A stretch of 64,000 nucleotides of DNA. Origin: Armatimonadota bacterium (lineage in GTDB: Bacteria > Armatimonadota > UBA5829). Position numbers and translations under genes: made by a program. Below the pieces are notes generated by a model, which did not search any database, was not told the origin of the DNA, and saw nothing but the letters and a program-made list of their open reading frames with translations. Where the stretch lies: positions 40,060 through 104,059 of the forward strand of contig JAMCYN010000098.1 of NCBI GenBank assembly GCA_023474015.1, in the 5' to 3' direction. How positions within the stretch are numbered: the stretch's first letter is position 1; each line of letters starts with the position of its first letter. Shown one piece after another: positions 1 through 9,753 of the stretch.

Positions 1-81
1 GCGTTTCCAGTTGTTTTCGCGCTCTCGCACTCAGATAGGCGAGGAGCGTTCAGTAATTCATACGAGCCTCCGAGACCCGGC

Positions 82-116
82 TTCGGACTTCCGACCTCGG
101 ACATCGGACCTCGATT
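82..116. repeat. Heptamer array upstream of infB
   Basis: Five consecutive 7-base units of the form NTCGGAC (TTCGGAC, TTCCGAC, CTCGGAC, ATCGGAC, CTCGATT) end about 23 bases before the infB start. This is one of the period-7 arrays found in many gaps of the window. Bases 1-81 show no gene that I can support. Confidence 0.7.
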
Positions 117-138
117 CTTAAAGGTGAGGTGGACAAAT

Positions 139-2085
139 ATGAGCGAGACAAAAGTATTCGAACTCGCGAAGGACCTGGGCATCACCAACAGTGACCTGAT
201 AGCCGTCCTTAGAGAGCTTGGTATTACGGTCACGGGTGGTTCCAGCGTGCTGGACGCCTCTACCGCCGGCACCGTCCGTGAGATGGTCTCTCAGGACAAG
301 GGCATCATAAAGCAAGCGAAGACCATCGAGGTCCCTCAGGCGCTGTCGGTCCGGGAGTTGGCCGAGGCGCTGGGCGTGCAAGCCGCGGACGTTCAGAAGC
401 GGCTTGTTGAAATGGGTATCCTGGCCAGCGTCAACCAGCAGATAGGCGCTGACGTCGCGGGCGTAGTCGCCGAGAAATGGGGTTATTCGGTCAAGATTGT
501 CGCAAAGCAGGAAGTGCGGGAGAAGCCCGCTAAACTGACTCCGCAGCCCAAGACCAAGCATTCGACGAAGATGGTTCCGAGGCCGCCGGTGATCACGGTT
601 ATGGGTCACGTCGACCACGGCAAGACCACCCTGCTCGACGCCATTCGCAGAACAAACGTCACTGAGCAGGAGTTCGGCGGAATCACGCAGCATATCGGCG
701 CATACCAGGTGGACTGGAAGGGAAAGAAGATCACGTTCCTCGACACCCCAGGCCACGAGGCGTTCACGGCCATGCGCGCCAGGGGTGCCAGCGTGACAGA
801 TATAGCCGTGCTTGTTGTCGCGGCGGACGACGCCGTGATGCCGCAGACGGTCGAGGCAATTCATCATGCGCGCGCCGCAGGGGTGCCTATCATCGTCGCG
901 ATCAATAAGATTGATAAACCCGAGGCAAACGTCGAGCGCACCATGCAGCAGCTTATGGAGCAGGAACTGATGCCCGAGGAATGGGGCGGAGACACCATCG
1001 TGGTGAAGACCGCCGCCAAGGCGGGCCAAGGCATCGACGAGCTTCTGGAGATGATACTGCTCGTTTCGGAGATGGCGGATTTGCGAGCGGAGGCTTCGGC
1101 GAGCAAGGTCGCGGGCAACGTCATCGAGGCGCAGATCGACCCGCGCAGAGGACCTGTAGCCACGGTCCTGATAGAGCGCGGGACGTTGAAGCTCGGAGCC
1201 GCTGTTGTCGCCGGTGAGGCGTTCGGTAAGATCAAAGCGATGTATAACGACAAGGGCGAGCGGATCACCAAGGCGGGACCCGCAACCCCCGTGGAGATTC
1301 TCGGGCTTTCGAGCGCACCTCAGGCAGGTGACAAACTCGAATCCGCCAAGGACGAGCGCGAGGCCCGGAACATAGCGGATAAGCGTGCACAGGAAAGCCG
1401 CGCGGAGCGTATGGCATCGACCACCAAGATCACCCTTGAGGACCTATACAAGCAGATCCAGGAAGGCACGGTCAAGAAGCTGGGAATCGTGCTCAAGGCC
1501 GACGTTCAGGGTTCCGAAGAGGCCGTGAGGCAGTCACTGATGAAGATCGAACACGAAGAAGTCCGCGTTGATATCATCCATTCGAGCGTCGGCAACATAA
1601 ACGAATCGGACATCCTGCTCGCATCAGCGTCGAATGCGATTGTGCTCGGCTTCAACGTCAAGGTCGATGCGCAGTCGGCTAGAATGGCCGAAGCGGAGCA
1701 TGTCGAGATCAGGACATATAACGTCATCTACGAGTTGACCAAAGACGTTCGGGCCGCCATGTCCGGTCTGCTTGCTCCTGTGTACGAAGAGGTCCATCTG
1801 GGCGATGCCGAGGTTCGCGCGACATTCAGGCTTCCGAACCAGGGTAACGTCGCCGGCTGCTATGTGACTGACGGGCGCGTGGTAAGAAACGAGCATGTCC
1901 GCGTCCGCAGGGACGGCCAGGTGATCTTCGAAGGCAAGTTGGACACGCTGAAGCACCTCAAAGAAGAAGTCAAGGAGATGGCGCAGGGCTACGAGTGCGG
2001 CATCAAGACCCAGGGCTTCAGCGAGTACCAAATCGGCGATACCATCGAGTGCTATACACAGAAACAGATCGCCCGAGCGGTGTAA
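139..2085 (+). CDS. infB: Translation initiation factor IF-2
   Basis: Cytoplasmic GTPase that delivers initiator tRNA to the ribosome. Two IF2_N-type helical modules lie at about residues 1-50 and 65-115, followed by the G domain with G1 GHVDHGKT (156-163), G3 DTPGH (202-206) and G4 NKID (256-259), then the beta-barrel and C-terminal tRNA-binding domains. At about 648 residues it is a short IF-2 with a reduced N-terminal region. The ATG at 139 is preferred over the GTG at 124 because a strong AGGTGAGGTGG lies just upstream and the protein then begins with [10 protein letters not shown]. It heads a tightly packed plus-strand operon. Confidence 0.97.
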   Translation: MSETKVFELAKDLGITNSDLIAVLRELGITVTGGSSVLDASTAGTVREMVSQDKGIIKQAKTIEVPQALSVRELAEALGVQAADVQKRLVEMGILASVNQQIGADVAGVVAEKWGYSVKIVAKQEVREKPAKLTPQPKTKHSTKMVPRPPVITVMGHVDHGKTTLLDAIRRTNVTEQEFGGITQHIGAYQVDWKGKKITFLDTPGHEAFTAMRARGASVTDIAVLVVAADDAVMPQTVEAIHHARAAGVPIIVAINKIDKPEANVERTMQQLMEQELMPEEWGGDTIVVKTAAKAGQGIDELLEMILLVSEMADLRAEASASKVAGNVIEAQIDPRRGPVATVLIERGTLKLGAAVVAGEAFGKIKAMYNDKGERITKAGPATPVEILGLSSAPQAGDKLESAKDEREARNIADKRAQESRAERMASTTKITLEDLYKQIQEGTVKKLGIVLKADVQGSEEAVRQSLMKIEHEEVRVDIIHSSVGNINESDILLASASNAIVLGFNVKVDAQSARMAEAEHVEIRTYNVIYELTKDVRAAMSGLLAPVYEEVHLGDAEVRATFRLPNQGNVAGCYVTDGRVVRNEHVRVRRDGQVIFEGKLDTLKHLKEEVKEMAQGYECGIKTQGFSEYQIGDTIECYTQKQIARAV

Positions 2086-2366
2086 TGATTGTTGGAATAC
2101 TTACAGTGGACCTGTCCGTCCCGGGAAGCAACTCGCTTAAGGACAAGCGGCAGGTCATAAAGAGCATGTTGACGCTCATAGGCAACAAGTTCAACGTCTC
2201 GGCGGCTGAGATAGACCATCTGGACTCTCACCGCCGGGCGGAGCTTGCATTCGCCTGCGTCAGTAACGATCAGTCGCTGGCCAACAGAATGCTCGATAAG
2301 ATACTCGATTACATAAGGTCCAACCCGATGTGCGAGGTGGTTGACGAAGACCTCCAGTTCGTCTGA
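2085..2366 (+). CDS. ylxP: DUF503 family protein (YlxP-like)
   Basis: A 93-residue protein beginning [20 protein letters not shown]. The conserved SLKDKRQV segment and the length match DUF503, whose B. subtilis member YlxP also lies between infB and rbfA. The ATG overlaps the infB stop by one base (TAATG), so the two are translationally coupled. The position suggests a ribosome-linked role, but the molecular function of the family is not settled. No catalytic motif is visible. Confidence 0.9.
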   Translation: MIVGILTVDLSVPGSNSLKDKRQVIKSMLTLIGNKFNVSAAEIDHLDSHRRAELAFACVSNDQSLANRMLDKILDYIRSNPMCEVVDEDLQFV

Positions 2367-2426
2367 GCCGTTTTCGGAGTGCGCCGTGATCCGGCGCTCT
2401 GCCTGCTTTTGGTAAAGGTATTAGAT

Positions 2427-2795
2427 ATGACCACCAGACAACAGAAGCTGAAAGAGCTTCTCAAAGAAGAGATCAGTGATATCTTCCTCAGAGAGTTCAA
2501 GGACCCGAGGCTCGGGTTCATCACGATAATCGACGCGGAAATAACGCCGGACCTGCAACACGCCAAGGTCTTTGTGAGTGTGATGGGTTCCGATGAAGTG
2601 CGCGCGGAGCAAATGGCCATTCTGAAGCGATCACAGCACTTCGTGCGGCAGGCGTTCGGCAAGCGGGTGCATATGAAAACGCTGCCCGATATCCAGTTCG
2701 TGCTGGACACCTCGGTGGACAAGAGTGTCCGTCTACTGGAACTGTTCGAACAGGTGAAACACGAAGGCGAAAAGCGGAGCGACGATGAGTCTTAA
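2427..2795 (+). CDS. rbfA: 30S ribosome-binding factor RbfA
   Basis: Small single-KH-domain protein of 122 residues that binds the 30S subunit during late 16S rRNA maturation. The family segment around DPRLGFITI and the KH-fold pattern are visible, as is the typical length. The ATG at 2427 is chosen because AAAGGT lies seven bases upstream; the longer frame from 2379 has no ribosome-binding site and adds an unrelated N-terminus. Its 3' end overlaps the next gene by 11 bases. Confidence 0.95.
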   Translation: MTTRQQKLKELLKEEISDIFLREFKDPRLGFITIIDAEITPDLQHAKVFVSVMGSDEVRAEQMAILKRSQHFVRQAFGKRVHMKTLPDIQFVLDTSVDKSVRLLELFEQVKHEGEKRSDDES

Positions 2796-3744
2796 AGAGG
2801 TATGGAACCGCCTGATGGCGGCCGACTCGTTTGCGATAGCGTGCCACCAGCGGCCTGACGGAGACGCCCTCGGCAGCCTGCTTGCGCTGGGACACGCGCT
2901 GCGTGCCGCCGGAAAGGACGTCACGCTGATCTCGTCGGACGGAGTGCCCGAGAACTACACTTTCATCCCCGACTCGGAAACCATTGTCACCACAACCGAC
3001 CGGCGCGACTTCGACTTAGGGATCATCATCGACTGCCCCGCGCCAAACCGCACCGGTCCCCCTGCGGAGATTGTCGAAAGCGCACGAGTGAAGGCTGTGA
3101 TCGATCATCACATCCCTGAAGGTGATTTCGGCGACATCAGGATCATTGACACCAACGCCAGCGCGACCGCTCAGATTATCCTCCAACTCCTCGACGCGGG
3201 CGGCGCGAAGATTGACAATACTACCGCGAACCAGCTTCTCACCGGACTCATTGCCGACACCGGCGGCTTCCGGTTTGCCAACGCAAACGCGCGTGCCTTT
3301 GAAGATGCCGCTCGCCTGGCGAAGCTCGGTGCGGAGCCATCGCACATCTATCGGGAAGTATACGACAACCGCCCCCTGCGCGCCATAAAGCTCCTGGGCA
3401 AGGCGCTTGAATCGATCAAGACGGACGAGCACGGATTTGTCGCCTGGGCAACCGTGACCCGCAAGGATATGGATGAGTTCCACGCGACGGATGCCGACAC
3501 CGACAGCATAGTTAACCACGTGGTGGCGGTGAAAGGCCCAAGGGTGGTGCTGCTGTTCCGCGAGGTGAAGCCGGATTCGATCAGGGTCAGCCTCAGGTCG
3601 CGTGATGGCGTTGACGTCAACAAGATCGGGCGAGTCTTCGGCGGAGGAGGCCACGCGGCGGCCGCCGGCTGCACGTTGAATACGACTCTTCAAGAAGCCC
3701 AGGAAGCCGTGATCGCCGAGGTCCTCAAGTGGACGGAGCCCTGA
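2785..3744 (+). CDS. nrnA: DHH-family oligoribonuclease / pAp phosphatase (NrnA-like)
   Basis: A 319-residue DHH/DHHA1 phosphoesterase. Metal-binding motifs are RPDGDALGS near residue 25, DHH at 107-109 and the C-terminal GGGHAAAAG of the DHHA1 domain. The family degrades nano-RNA and removes the 3' phosphate of pAp. The position between rbfA and truB is a common arrangement in Gram-positive and related genomes. The start overlaps rbfA by 11 bases and the end overlaps truB by 16, so expression is probably coupled to translation factors. Confidence 0.93.
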   Translation: MSLKEVWNRLMAADSFAIACHQRPDGDALGSLLALGHALRAAGKDVTLISSDGVPENYTFIPDSETIVTTTDRRDFDLGIIIDCPAPNRTGPPAEIVESARVKAVIDHHIPEGDFGDIRIIDTNASATAQIILQLLDAGGAKIDNTTANQLLTGLIADTGGFRFANANARAFEDAARLAKLGAEPSHIYREVYDNRPLRAIKLLGKALESIKTDEHGFVAWATVTRKDMDEFHATDADTDSIVNHVVAVKGPRVVLLFREVKPDSIRVSLRSRDGVDVNKIGRVFGGGGHAAAAGCTLNTTLQEAQEAVIAEVLKWTEP

Positions 3745-4640
3745 TCATCCGCAAGCACAGCGGTCCCACATCCCACGACATCGTTAACCAGGTTCGCCGC
3801 CTGTTCGGCCAGAAGAAGGTTGGGCATGCGGGGACTCTCGATCCGATGGCGACCGGCGTCCTGCTCGTGTGCCTGGGCAAGGCGACCCGGCTGGTGGAGT
3901 ATTTAATGGGCGCCCCAAAGGAATACCGCGCCCGACTTGTCCTCGGCCAATCCACCGACACGCAAGATTCCTCGGGAACCGTAATCTCCGAGCGCGACGC
4001 ATCGAGCATCACGCGTGAAGACTTGGAAGGAATCGCGGCGGCATTCGTCGGCGAGATCGAGCAAGTCCCCCCGATGATCTCAGCCATCAAGCACCAGGGC
4101 AAGCCCCTCTACAAGCACGCGCGGGAGGGCGTCACCATCGAGCGCGCTCCCCGGCCCGTGACGATCTACTCGATCAACACCACGGATTTCACCCCCGGCC
4201 CCCGCGCCGAGGCGGAGCTTATCGTCAACTGCTCCAGCGGCACTTATATCCGCACCCTGTGCTCCGACATCGGAGACAAGCTCGGGTGCGGCGGGCACAT
4301 GTCCGCGCTCGAACGCACGCGCGTGGGCAGGTTCGCCATCGAGGACGCAATCACCGTGGACGAACTGACACAAGCCGCCGATGGCCGACTCGAAGCGCAA
4401 TTGATCAGCATGGCGGACGCAATCCAGGACATCCCGGCGGTCATACTCCCAGAGGAGGCCATCGCCGATATCCTCCACGGGACCATCGTTCCCTCTCCTG
4501 ACTGTGAAGACATGCCAAGCGGCGCGACCGTCCGCATGCTTTCGCGCACTGGCGACCTCATTGGTCTAGGGACCCTCGACTTCATCGATGGCGGACCCGT
4601 TGTCAAGCCGAAGAAGGTTCTCGTGGACCACATGCCCTGA
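3729..4640 (+). CDS. truB: tRNA pseudouridine(55) synthase TruB
   Basis: Makes pseudouridine 55 in the T loop of tRNAs. The signature GHAGTLDPMATG contains the catalytic Asp at residue 38. The length of 303 residues is normal and the C-terminal region has a small PUA-like extension. The GTG start at 3729 lies inside the 3' end of nrnA, giving a 16-base overlap. It is the last gene of the infB operon before a gap full of palindromes. Confidence 0.96.
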   Translation: MDGALIIRKHSGPTSHDIVNQVRRLFGQKKVGHAGTLDPMATGVLLVCLGKATRLVEYLMGAPKEYRARLVLGQSTDTQDSSGTVISERDASSITREDLEGIAAAFVGEIEQVPPMISAIKHQGKPLYKHAREGVTIERAPRPVTIYSINTTDFTPGPRAEAELIVNCSSGTYIRTLCSDIGDKLGCGGHMSALERTRVGRFAIEDAITVDELTQAADGRLEAQLISMADAIQDIPAVILPEEAIADILHGTIVPSPDCEDMPSGATVRMLSRTGDLIGLGTLDFIDGGPVVKPKKVLVDHMP

Positions 4641-4664
4641 CTGCCGGACAAACGCGCCGTATCA

Positions 4665-4709
4665 GGGCTTAAGCCCGGGGAACCTGTGTCCGGGGTTCAA
4701 ACCCCGGAC
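4665..4709. repeat. Double palindrome shared with 20.64 kb
   Basis: Contains the 12-base palindrome GGGCTTAAGCCC (4665-4676) and a second hairpin with 10-base arms GTCCGGGGTT and AACCCCGGAC (4688-4697 and 4700-4709). A diverged copy with the same order and spacing lies at 20641-20693. It may act as a terminator after truB, but there is no T run. Confidence 0.7.
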
Positions 4710-4742
4710 GAACACGGTACTAAACCAGCCATTGGTCCCATT

Positions 4743-4772
4743 CCTTTCGTGCTTTCGTGATGAAATTCCCTT
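4743..4772. repeat. TTTCGTG octamer fragment
   Basis: CCTTTCGTGCTTTCGTG followed by ATGAAATTCCC. It is the reverse complement type of the NNNCGAAA octamer arrays at 18943 and 33239 and closely resembles 33511-33540, where the same words run into livH. Confidence 0.6.
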
Positions 4773-4842
4773 CCCCACTCCGCCTCCTTGAAAAGGTGCC
4801 CTGCAAGATGGTAGCATGTAGTTGTAAACGGAGGATGATGTA

Positions 4843-5910
4843 TTGTTCGAGAAGCTCGCTGAAGTTGAAGATAGATTCAGGTCACTGGAGGAGCGGCTGG
4901 CGAACCCTGAGATCGTGAGCGATCCCAAGGAATATCAGCAAGTCGCCAAGGCGCACTCGGACCTGTCGGATATAGTCGGGAAGTGGCGCGAATACAAGCA
5001 TGTGAGGCAGCAGCTTGCTGATACGGAGAGTATGCTGTCCGAAAAGCTCGACGAGGAGATGCGCGACCTAGCGCAGCTCGAATTTGAAGAGTTGAAGGAC
5101 AAGATAGTCGTCCTCGAAGATGAACTGCGCGTAATGCTCTTGCCCAGGGACCCGAACGACGAAAAGGACGTGATCGTAGAAATTCGCGCGGGGACGGGAG
5201 GCGAGGAGGCGGGATTGTTCGCGGCGGACCTCTTGAGAATGTATACACGCTACGCCGAGCGGCAGCGTTGGCAGGCGGAGCTTATGAGCGCGGTCGAGAC
5301 CGGTATCGGCGGGTTCAAGGAAGCGATTCTTGCGATCAAAGGCAAGGGCGCGTATAGCAGGCTGAAGTTCGAGGGAGGGGTACACCGCGTACAGCGCGTT
5401 CCGGCCACGGAATCCAGCGGGCGGATTCACACGTCGGCGGCTACGGTCAGCGTGCTCGCCGAGGCGGACGAGATCGATGTCCAGGTCAACAACGATGATC
5501 TTGAGATCGACACCTATCGCTCGGCGGGCGCGGGCGGGCAGAACGTCCAGAAAAACGAGACCGCCATACGCATCACTCACAAGCCGACGGGAATAGTAAT
5601 CACGTGCCAGGACGAGCGTTCGCAGCTTCAGAACAAACTCAGGGCGCTGCGAATCTTGCGAGCGCAGCTTCAGGAGCGTGAGCAGCAGGCCCAGCGGCAG
5701 GAGATGGACACGGTGCGCAGGTCGATGGTCGGCTCGGGCGACCGCAGCGAGAAAAGCCGCACATACAACTTCCCGCAGAACAGAGTCACCGACCACCGCA
5801 TCGACCATACCATCTATAACCTGCCTGCGTTTCTCGACGGTGAACTGGACGATATGATCAACCGTCTCAACGCCGCCGATCAGGCCGAGAAGCTGCAGGT
5901 CGTGAGCTGA
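4843..5910 (+). CDS. prfA: Peptide chain release factor 1
   Basis: Class I release factor of 355 residues that reads UAA and UAG. The PAT tripeptide at 187-189 identifies RF1 rather than RF2, and the catalytic GGQ is at 231-233. The TTG start at 4843 is supported by GGAGG at 4830-4834 with an eight-base spacer. The stop is immediately followed by prmC, whose product methylates this GGQ glutamine, the classic prfA-prmC pair. Confidence 0.97.
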   Translation: MFEKLAEVEDRFRSLEERLANPEIVSDPKEYQQVAKAHSDLSDIVGKWREYKHVRQQLADTESMLSEKLDEEMRDLAQLEFEELKDKIVVLEDELRVMLLPRDPNDEKDVIVEIRAGTGGEEAGLFAADLLRMYTRYAERQRWQAELMSAVETGIGGFKEAILAIKGKGAYSRLKFEGGVHRVQRVPATESSGRIHTSAATVSVLAEADEIDVQVNNDDLEIDTYRSAGAGGQNVQKNETAIRITHKPTGIVITCQDERSQLQNKLRALRILRAQLQEREQQAQRQEMDTVRRSMVGSGDRSEKSRTYNFPQNRVTDHRIDHTIYNLPAFLDGELDDMINRLNAADQAEKLQVVS

Positions 5911-6795
5911 TTGGACAATATGGAGCGTCGGGTCGGTGAAGAGATCGAGGCCGCGGCAAAGCGGCTGGCGGAAGCCGGAGTGGAATCACCATTGCTGGAC
6001 GCTCAACTGCTGATGGCCGAGGCGCTCGGCTGCTCGCGGCTCGATGTAGTTGCCCATCCAGAGCGCGAGCCAAGCAGTGAGCAATCTGGTGCGTTTCATT
6101 CCATGCTCGACAGGCGCACGGCCCGATACCCCTTCGCCTACCTGCTCGGGCGCAAGGAGTTTTTCGGACTTGAACTCGCATTGACGCCCGATGTTCTGGT
6201 TCCCCGCCCTGAGACTGAAGTCCTTGTCGAAGAGTGCCTGAAGCGTTTACTCGCGCGCGACTGTTCCCTGTTCCCTGTTCCCTGTTCCCTAACCGTCGCC
6301 GATCTCGGCGTCGGCAGCGGAGCCATCGCCATAGCCGTGGCCGCGAATCTCCCTTCGGCCAGGATTTACGCCACGGAGATTTCTCCCGAAGCCGCGAAGG
6401 TAGCAGGGGCCAATATAGAGAAGCATCAACTGGCGGACCGAGTAACGATACTGGAAGGCGACCTCGTGGAGCCGCTCGCCGGCCTGGGAATCGAGTTCGA
6501 TGCCGTGCTCTCGAACCCGCCGTATATTCCATCGGCGGAGATTGGGGAACTGGAGCCGGAGGTCAGATTTGAACCAATCGGCGCACTCGACGGCGGTCCC
6601 GATGGTCTCGACGCCTACCGGAGGCTATTCCCAGAGGCGCGCACGCTGCTTCGTGAAGGCGGATTCGCCGCGGTGGAAGTCGGAGCGGGGCAGGCCGGCA
6701 GGGTTTCGGATATCGCGCTGGTGTCAGGGTATGGGCGGGTCGAGACTGCCCGCGACCTCGCGGGAATTATGAGGGTGGTCATCGCATCTAAATGA
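5911..6795 (+). CDS. prmC: Release factor glutamine methyltransferase PrmC
   Basis: SAM-dependent N5-glutamine methyltransferase acting on the GGQ motif of release factors. The SAM-binding loop VADLGVGSGAIAI and the catalytic NPPY (202-205) are present. The start is TTG at 5911 directly after the prfA stop, or ATG at 5920; the ribosome-binding site is weak for both. Just before the SAM-binding strand the gene carries four copies of CTGTTCC (6261-6290) read in frame as DCSLFPVPCSL, a linker that the family normally does not have. It overlaps tsaC by four bases. Confidence 0.95.
   Translation: MDNMERRVGEEIEAAAKRLAEAGVESPLLDAQLLMAEALGCSRLDVVAHPEREPSSEQSGAFHSMLDRRTARYPFAYLLGRKEFFGLELALTPDVLVPRPETEVLVEECLKRLLARDCSLFPVPCSLTVADLGVGSGAIAIAVAANLPSARIYATEISPEAAKVAGANIEKHQLADRVTILEGDLVEPLAGLGIEFDAVLSNPPYIPSAEIGELEPEVRFEPIGALDGGPDGLDAYRRLFPEARTLLREGGFAAVEVGAGQAGRVSDIALVSGYGRVETARDLAGIMRVVIASK
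6261..6290 (+). repeat. In-frame CTGTTCC heptamer array within prmC
   Basis: Four perfect copies of CTGTTCC plus CT. The same heptamer forms the intergenic array at 20717-20744. The reading frame remains open through all phases. Confidence 0.9.
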
Positions 6796-7430
6796 TCGTG
6801 CTGAAAGTCGATGCCATTAACCCGTATGATGAAGCCGTGCGCCGGGCGGCCGAGGCGATTCGTCGCGGCGAGCTTGTGATTTTTCCGACGGAGACCGTCT
6901 ACGGCCTCGCCGCCGATGCGCTCAACGTCGATGCCGTCCGACGTGTATTCGATGCGAAAGGGCGCGCCGAGGCCCATCCGCTGCCGGTGCAGATCGCGAG
7001 CGTGGAGCAGTTGGCACAGATCGCGAGCGAGGTCTCGGAGGATGCAAGAGTCCTGGCTACCCGATATTGGCCGGGGCCGTTGACTCTAGTTCTGCCGAAG
7101 AACCCGACTCTCCCTGACCTGGTGACCGGCGGCGCGGAGACAATCGGCGTGCGTGTTCCCGATCACCCAGTCGCGCTGGCGCTATTAAGAGAGCTGGGGC
7201 AGCCGATTGTTGCCAGCAGCGCCAACAAATCAGGCGGGGAGCCGCCAAGGGACGCGGAGGAAGCGATAGGGCAGCTCGGGCAGAGCGTCTCGGTCGTTCT
7301 CGACGCGGGCCCGTGCCGGATCGGGGTCGCATCCACGGTAGTAGATGTGAGCGTGCGCCCCGCGCGAATTCTAAGGCAGGGCGCGATCAGCGAAACCGAT
7401 ATACTCGGCGCGATAAAGGAACTCGACTAG
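6792..7430 (+). CDS. tsaC: L-threonylcarbamoyladenylate synthase (TsaC/Sua5 family)
   Basis: Makes threonylcarbamoyl-AMP, the first step to t6A37 in ANN-decoding tRNAs. The YrdC-domain signature FPTETVYGLAADA is near the N-terminus, and the VASSANKSGG segment lines the active site. At 212 residues it has the YrdC domain only, without the extra Sua5 domain. The ATG overlaps the prmC stop as ATGA. The prfA-prmC-tsaC order is common across bacteria. Confidence 0.95.
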   Translation: MIVLKVDAINPYDEAVRRAAEAIRRGELVIFPTETVYGLAADALNVDAVRRVFDAKGRAEAHPLPVQIASVEQLAQIASEVSEDARVLATRYWPGPLTLVLPKNPTLPDLVTGGAETIGVRVPDHPVALALLRELGQPIVASSANKSGGEPPRDAEEAIGQLGQSVSVVLDAGPCRIGVASTVVDVSVRPARILRQGAISETDILGAIKELD

Positions 7431-7942
7431 TGAGCAAGAATGCTTTCAGGACCGCGGGCTCGAAGGTTGTCAGGCGATCAGAGCTGGCGAGACTCATCGA
7501 AGGGGCCAAGAGTGGAGGCAAGACTGTCGTCTTCACGAACGGCTGCTTCGACATCCTCCACATCGGCCACGTGCGCTACCTCCAGGCGGCGCGTTCGCTG
7601 GGCGATATGCTCGTGGTCGGAATCAACACGGATGACGGCGTTCGCAGGCTCAAAGGCCCCGGCAGGCCGTTGAACCCTGAGTTCGAGCGAGCGGAGGTGC
7701 TTGCGGCTCTTGAGTGCGTCGATTATGTCACGCTCTTCGATGAGGATACTCCGACTGAGCTGATCCTCGCCGTGAAGCCGAGCATTCACAGCAAGGGCGG
7801 CGATTACGCTCCGGAGGACCTCCCCGAGGCCGAGGCGGTCGCCCGTGTCGGAGGCCGGGTGGAAGTGATCCCATTCTCCGCCACGAGAACGGAGGGTATA
7901 TCGACCACCGGCCTTTACAAGAAGGTGAATGAGGTTACGTAG
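7430..7942 (+). CDS. rfaE2: D-glycero-beta-D-manno-heptose 1-phosphate adenylyltransferase-like (RfaE domain II)
   Basis: A 170-residue nucleotidyltransferase with the TNGCFDILHIGH signature (HIGH at 44-47) and the later TRTEGISTT motif, matching the stand-alone C-terminal domain of HldE. Known members make ADP-heptose for LPS; related cytidylyltransferases act on other sugar or glycerol phosphates. The GTG at 7430 overlaps the tsaC stop and has AAAGGA about ten bases upstream. No other heptose genes lie in the window, so the substrate is inferred. Confidence 0.85.
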   Translation: MSKNAFRTAGSKVVRRSELARLIEGAKSGGKTVVFTNGCFDILHIGHVRYLQAARSLGDMLVVGINTDDGVRRLKGPGRPLNPEFERAEVLAALECVDYVTLFDEDTPTELILAVKPSIHSKGGDYAPEDLPEAEAVARVGGRVEVIPFSATRTEGISTTGLYKKVNEVT

Positions 7943-8225
7943 AATGGTTGCTGCATTAGTTCTGGTCGCGGGTGTTATGGTAGTGCTAGCGTTCGGGGCG
8001 GTCTGGCTCATAGTCATCGGCCGCGCGGGAATACTGCCGTCTCTGATACCCTTGGCCCCGTGGCTGGTGGCGGTCGGGAGCATCCTTCTGATCCTCACGG
8101 AGGTCATGCTCTTCTTCGGAGGCAAGGATGATCGCCGGGCCGCTGTCCGCGACCTCAGCTACCTGCTTCCTACCCTAATGATCAGCGCGATGCTATGGTA
8201 TATCGCGCAGCACTTCTTGTGGTAA
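7929..8225 (+). CDS. Small three-helix membrane protein of unknown function
   Basis: A 98-residue protein with three predicted membrane segments, at about residues 7-30, 38-62 and 76-94, with a short charged loop GGKDDRR between the second and third. The ATG overlaps the end of the rfaE2-like gene by 14 bases, and radA starts three bases after its stop, so it belongs to the operon. I do not recognise the family. Confidence 0.7.
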   Translation: MRLRRMVAALVLVAGVMVVLAFGAVWLIVIGRAGILPSLIPLAPWLVAVGSILLILTEVMLFFGGKDDRRAAVRDLSYLLPTLMISAMLWYIAQHFLW

Positions 8226-8228
8226 AGA

Positions 8229-9626
8229 ATGCGCATAGCTAAAACACATACAAAGTTTGTCTGCCAGGCCTGCGGATATGAGTCGCCGAAGTGGATTGGG
8301 CGGTGCCCGGACTGCAACGCATGGGCGTCGCTGGTCGAGGAAATCGTTACTGTCGAAAGCCCATCGAAGCAATCGGCGGTGCGCTCGGGCGCGTACGCTA
8401 CCCCCACCCCCATCACGGAGCTTCAGGCCGGAGGAGCGCGGCGCACCAGTTCAGGCATTTCTGAGTTCGACAGGGCGCTGGGGGGCGGAGTAGTCGAAGG
8501 GTCACTCGTGCTGATCGGCGGCGATCCGGGTATAGGTAAATCGACAATTCTTATACAAGTCGCTAGTCACCTCAGCAAGGCCGCGGGCAGGGTGCTCTAC
8601 ATATCCGGCGAGGAATCCGCCGAACAGATCAAGCTGAGAAGCGAACGCATCGGGATATCGTCGCCGGACCTGCTCGTGGTCTCCGAGACGGATATACAGG
8701 CCGTGGAGCACTACGTCCAGACGGTTTCGCCCCAATATGTGGTCATCGACTCCATCCAGACGATGTATGACCCCGAACTATCTTCCGCGCCGGGAACCGT
8801 GAGCCAAGTCCGAAGCTGCACCGCCGCGCTCGCCAGGGTCGCCAAGACCGGCGGAATCCCCATATTCATAGTCGGCCATGTCACCAAGGAGGGCGCCATC
8901 GCCGGCCCGAGGGTGCTGGAACACATGGTCGATACGGTGCTTTACTTCGAGGGCGAAAGGCATCAATCGTATCGTGTGCTGAGGGCGGTCAAGAATCGAT
9001 TCGGCTCCACCGATGAACTCGGCATCTTCGAGATGAGGGAAGAGGGTCTGATGGAGGTGCTCAACCCATCCGAGGTGCTCCTTGCCGAGCGGCCAGAGGG
9101 CGGGTCCGGGTCGGTCGTGACATCGACTATCGAGGGCTCCAGGCCGATATTGGTCGAGATCCAGGCGCTGGTGGCCCCATCGTATTTCACCAGCCCTCGC
9201 AGGACGTGCACGGGGATCGATTACAATAAGATGCTGATGATCCTCGCCGTGCTTGAAAAACGCGTGGGCCTGAACCTCGGCAACAAGGACGTCTATGTAA
9301 ACGTGGCCGGCGGGGTCAAGATCGTGGAACCGGCGGCGGACTTGGCGATTGCGCTGGCGGTGGCGTCGAGCCTGTCGGACATCGGAATGGACCCCGAGGC
9401 CATTGCCCTGGGCGAGATCGGTCTAGCGGGCGAGGTGCGAGCAGTCGGACAGGCCGAAAAGAGGCTGAAGGAGGCCGCCCGGTTGGGGTTCACCAAGGGG
9501 ATTATGTCCTACAGCACCGGGAAGCTCTCCAAGGGTTTGAATATAGAGCCGGTGAGGGTGCCGACGGTGCGCGGGGCGATAGAGGCGGCGTTTTCGTCAA
9601 TGAAGAATGCGAAGCAATCCGGTTGA
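8229..9626 (+). CDS. radA: DNA repair protein RadA
   Basis: RecA-like branch-migration ATPase of 465 residues. An N-terminal four-Cys zinc finger (CQAC and CPDC), Walker A GDPGIGKS at 98-105, the RadA-specific KNRFG at 255-259 and a C-terminal Lon-protease-like domain are all visible in the usual order. It promotes D-loop extension and processing of recombination intermediates. It is the last gene of the run that starts at prfA. Confidence 0.97.
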   Translation: MRIAKTHTKFVCQACGYESPKWIGRCPDCNAWASLVEEIVTVESPSKQSAVRSGAYATPTPITELQAGGARRTSSGISEFDRALGGGVVEGSLVLIGGDPGIGKSTILIQVASHLSKAAGRVLYISGEESAEQIKLRSERIGISSPDLLVVSETDIQAVEHYVQTVSPQYVVIDSIQTMYDPELSSAPGTVSQVRSCTAALARVAKTGGIPIFIVGHVTKEGAIAGPRVLEHMVDTVLYFEGERHQSYRVLRAVKNRFGSTDELGIFEMREEGLMEVLNPSEVLLAERPEGGSGSVVTSTIEGSRPILVEIQALVAPSYFTSPRRTCTGIDYNKMLMILAVLEKRVGLNLGNKDVYVNVAGGVKIVEPAADLAIALAVASSLSDIGMDPEAIALGEIGLAGEVRAVGQAEKRLKEAARLGFTKGIMSYSTGKLSKGLNIEPVRVPTVRGAIEAAFSSMKNAKQSG

Positions 9627-9684
9627 GTCGGCGCAGGCCGCGCTTTTGTAGCCGTGAATTTATTCGCCCGGCGTACTGCCTCAG

Positions 9685-9736
9685 CGGTTAAAACCACGGC
9701 AACAAAGACACAAAGTCCCCCTACGGGGACTCAACC
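9685..9736. repeat. CGGTTAAAACCACGGC hairpin repeat, copy 1
   Basis: Begins CGGTTAAAACCACGGC, continues with ACAA and GACACAAAG words, and ends in a hairpin AGTCCCC-CTAC-GGGGACT followed by CAACC. A second copy at 23260-23311 keeps the layout while the hairpin arms have changed compensatorily. Confidence 0.75.
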
Positions 9737-9753
9737 TTATATGGTGGCATACC

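Noticed and set aside
118..1029. Minus-strand frame opposite infB
   Set aside because: Shadow of a well-supported gene with His/Arg/Leu-rich composition typical of antisense frames.
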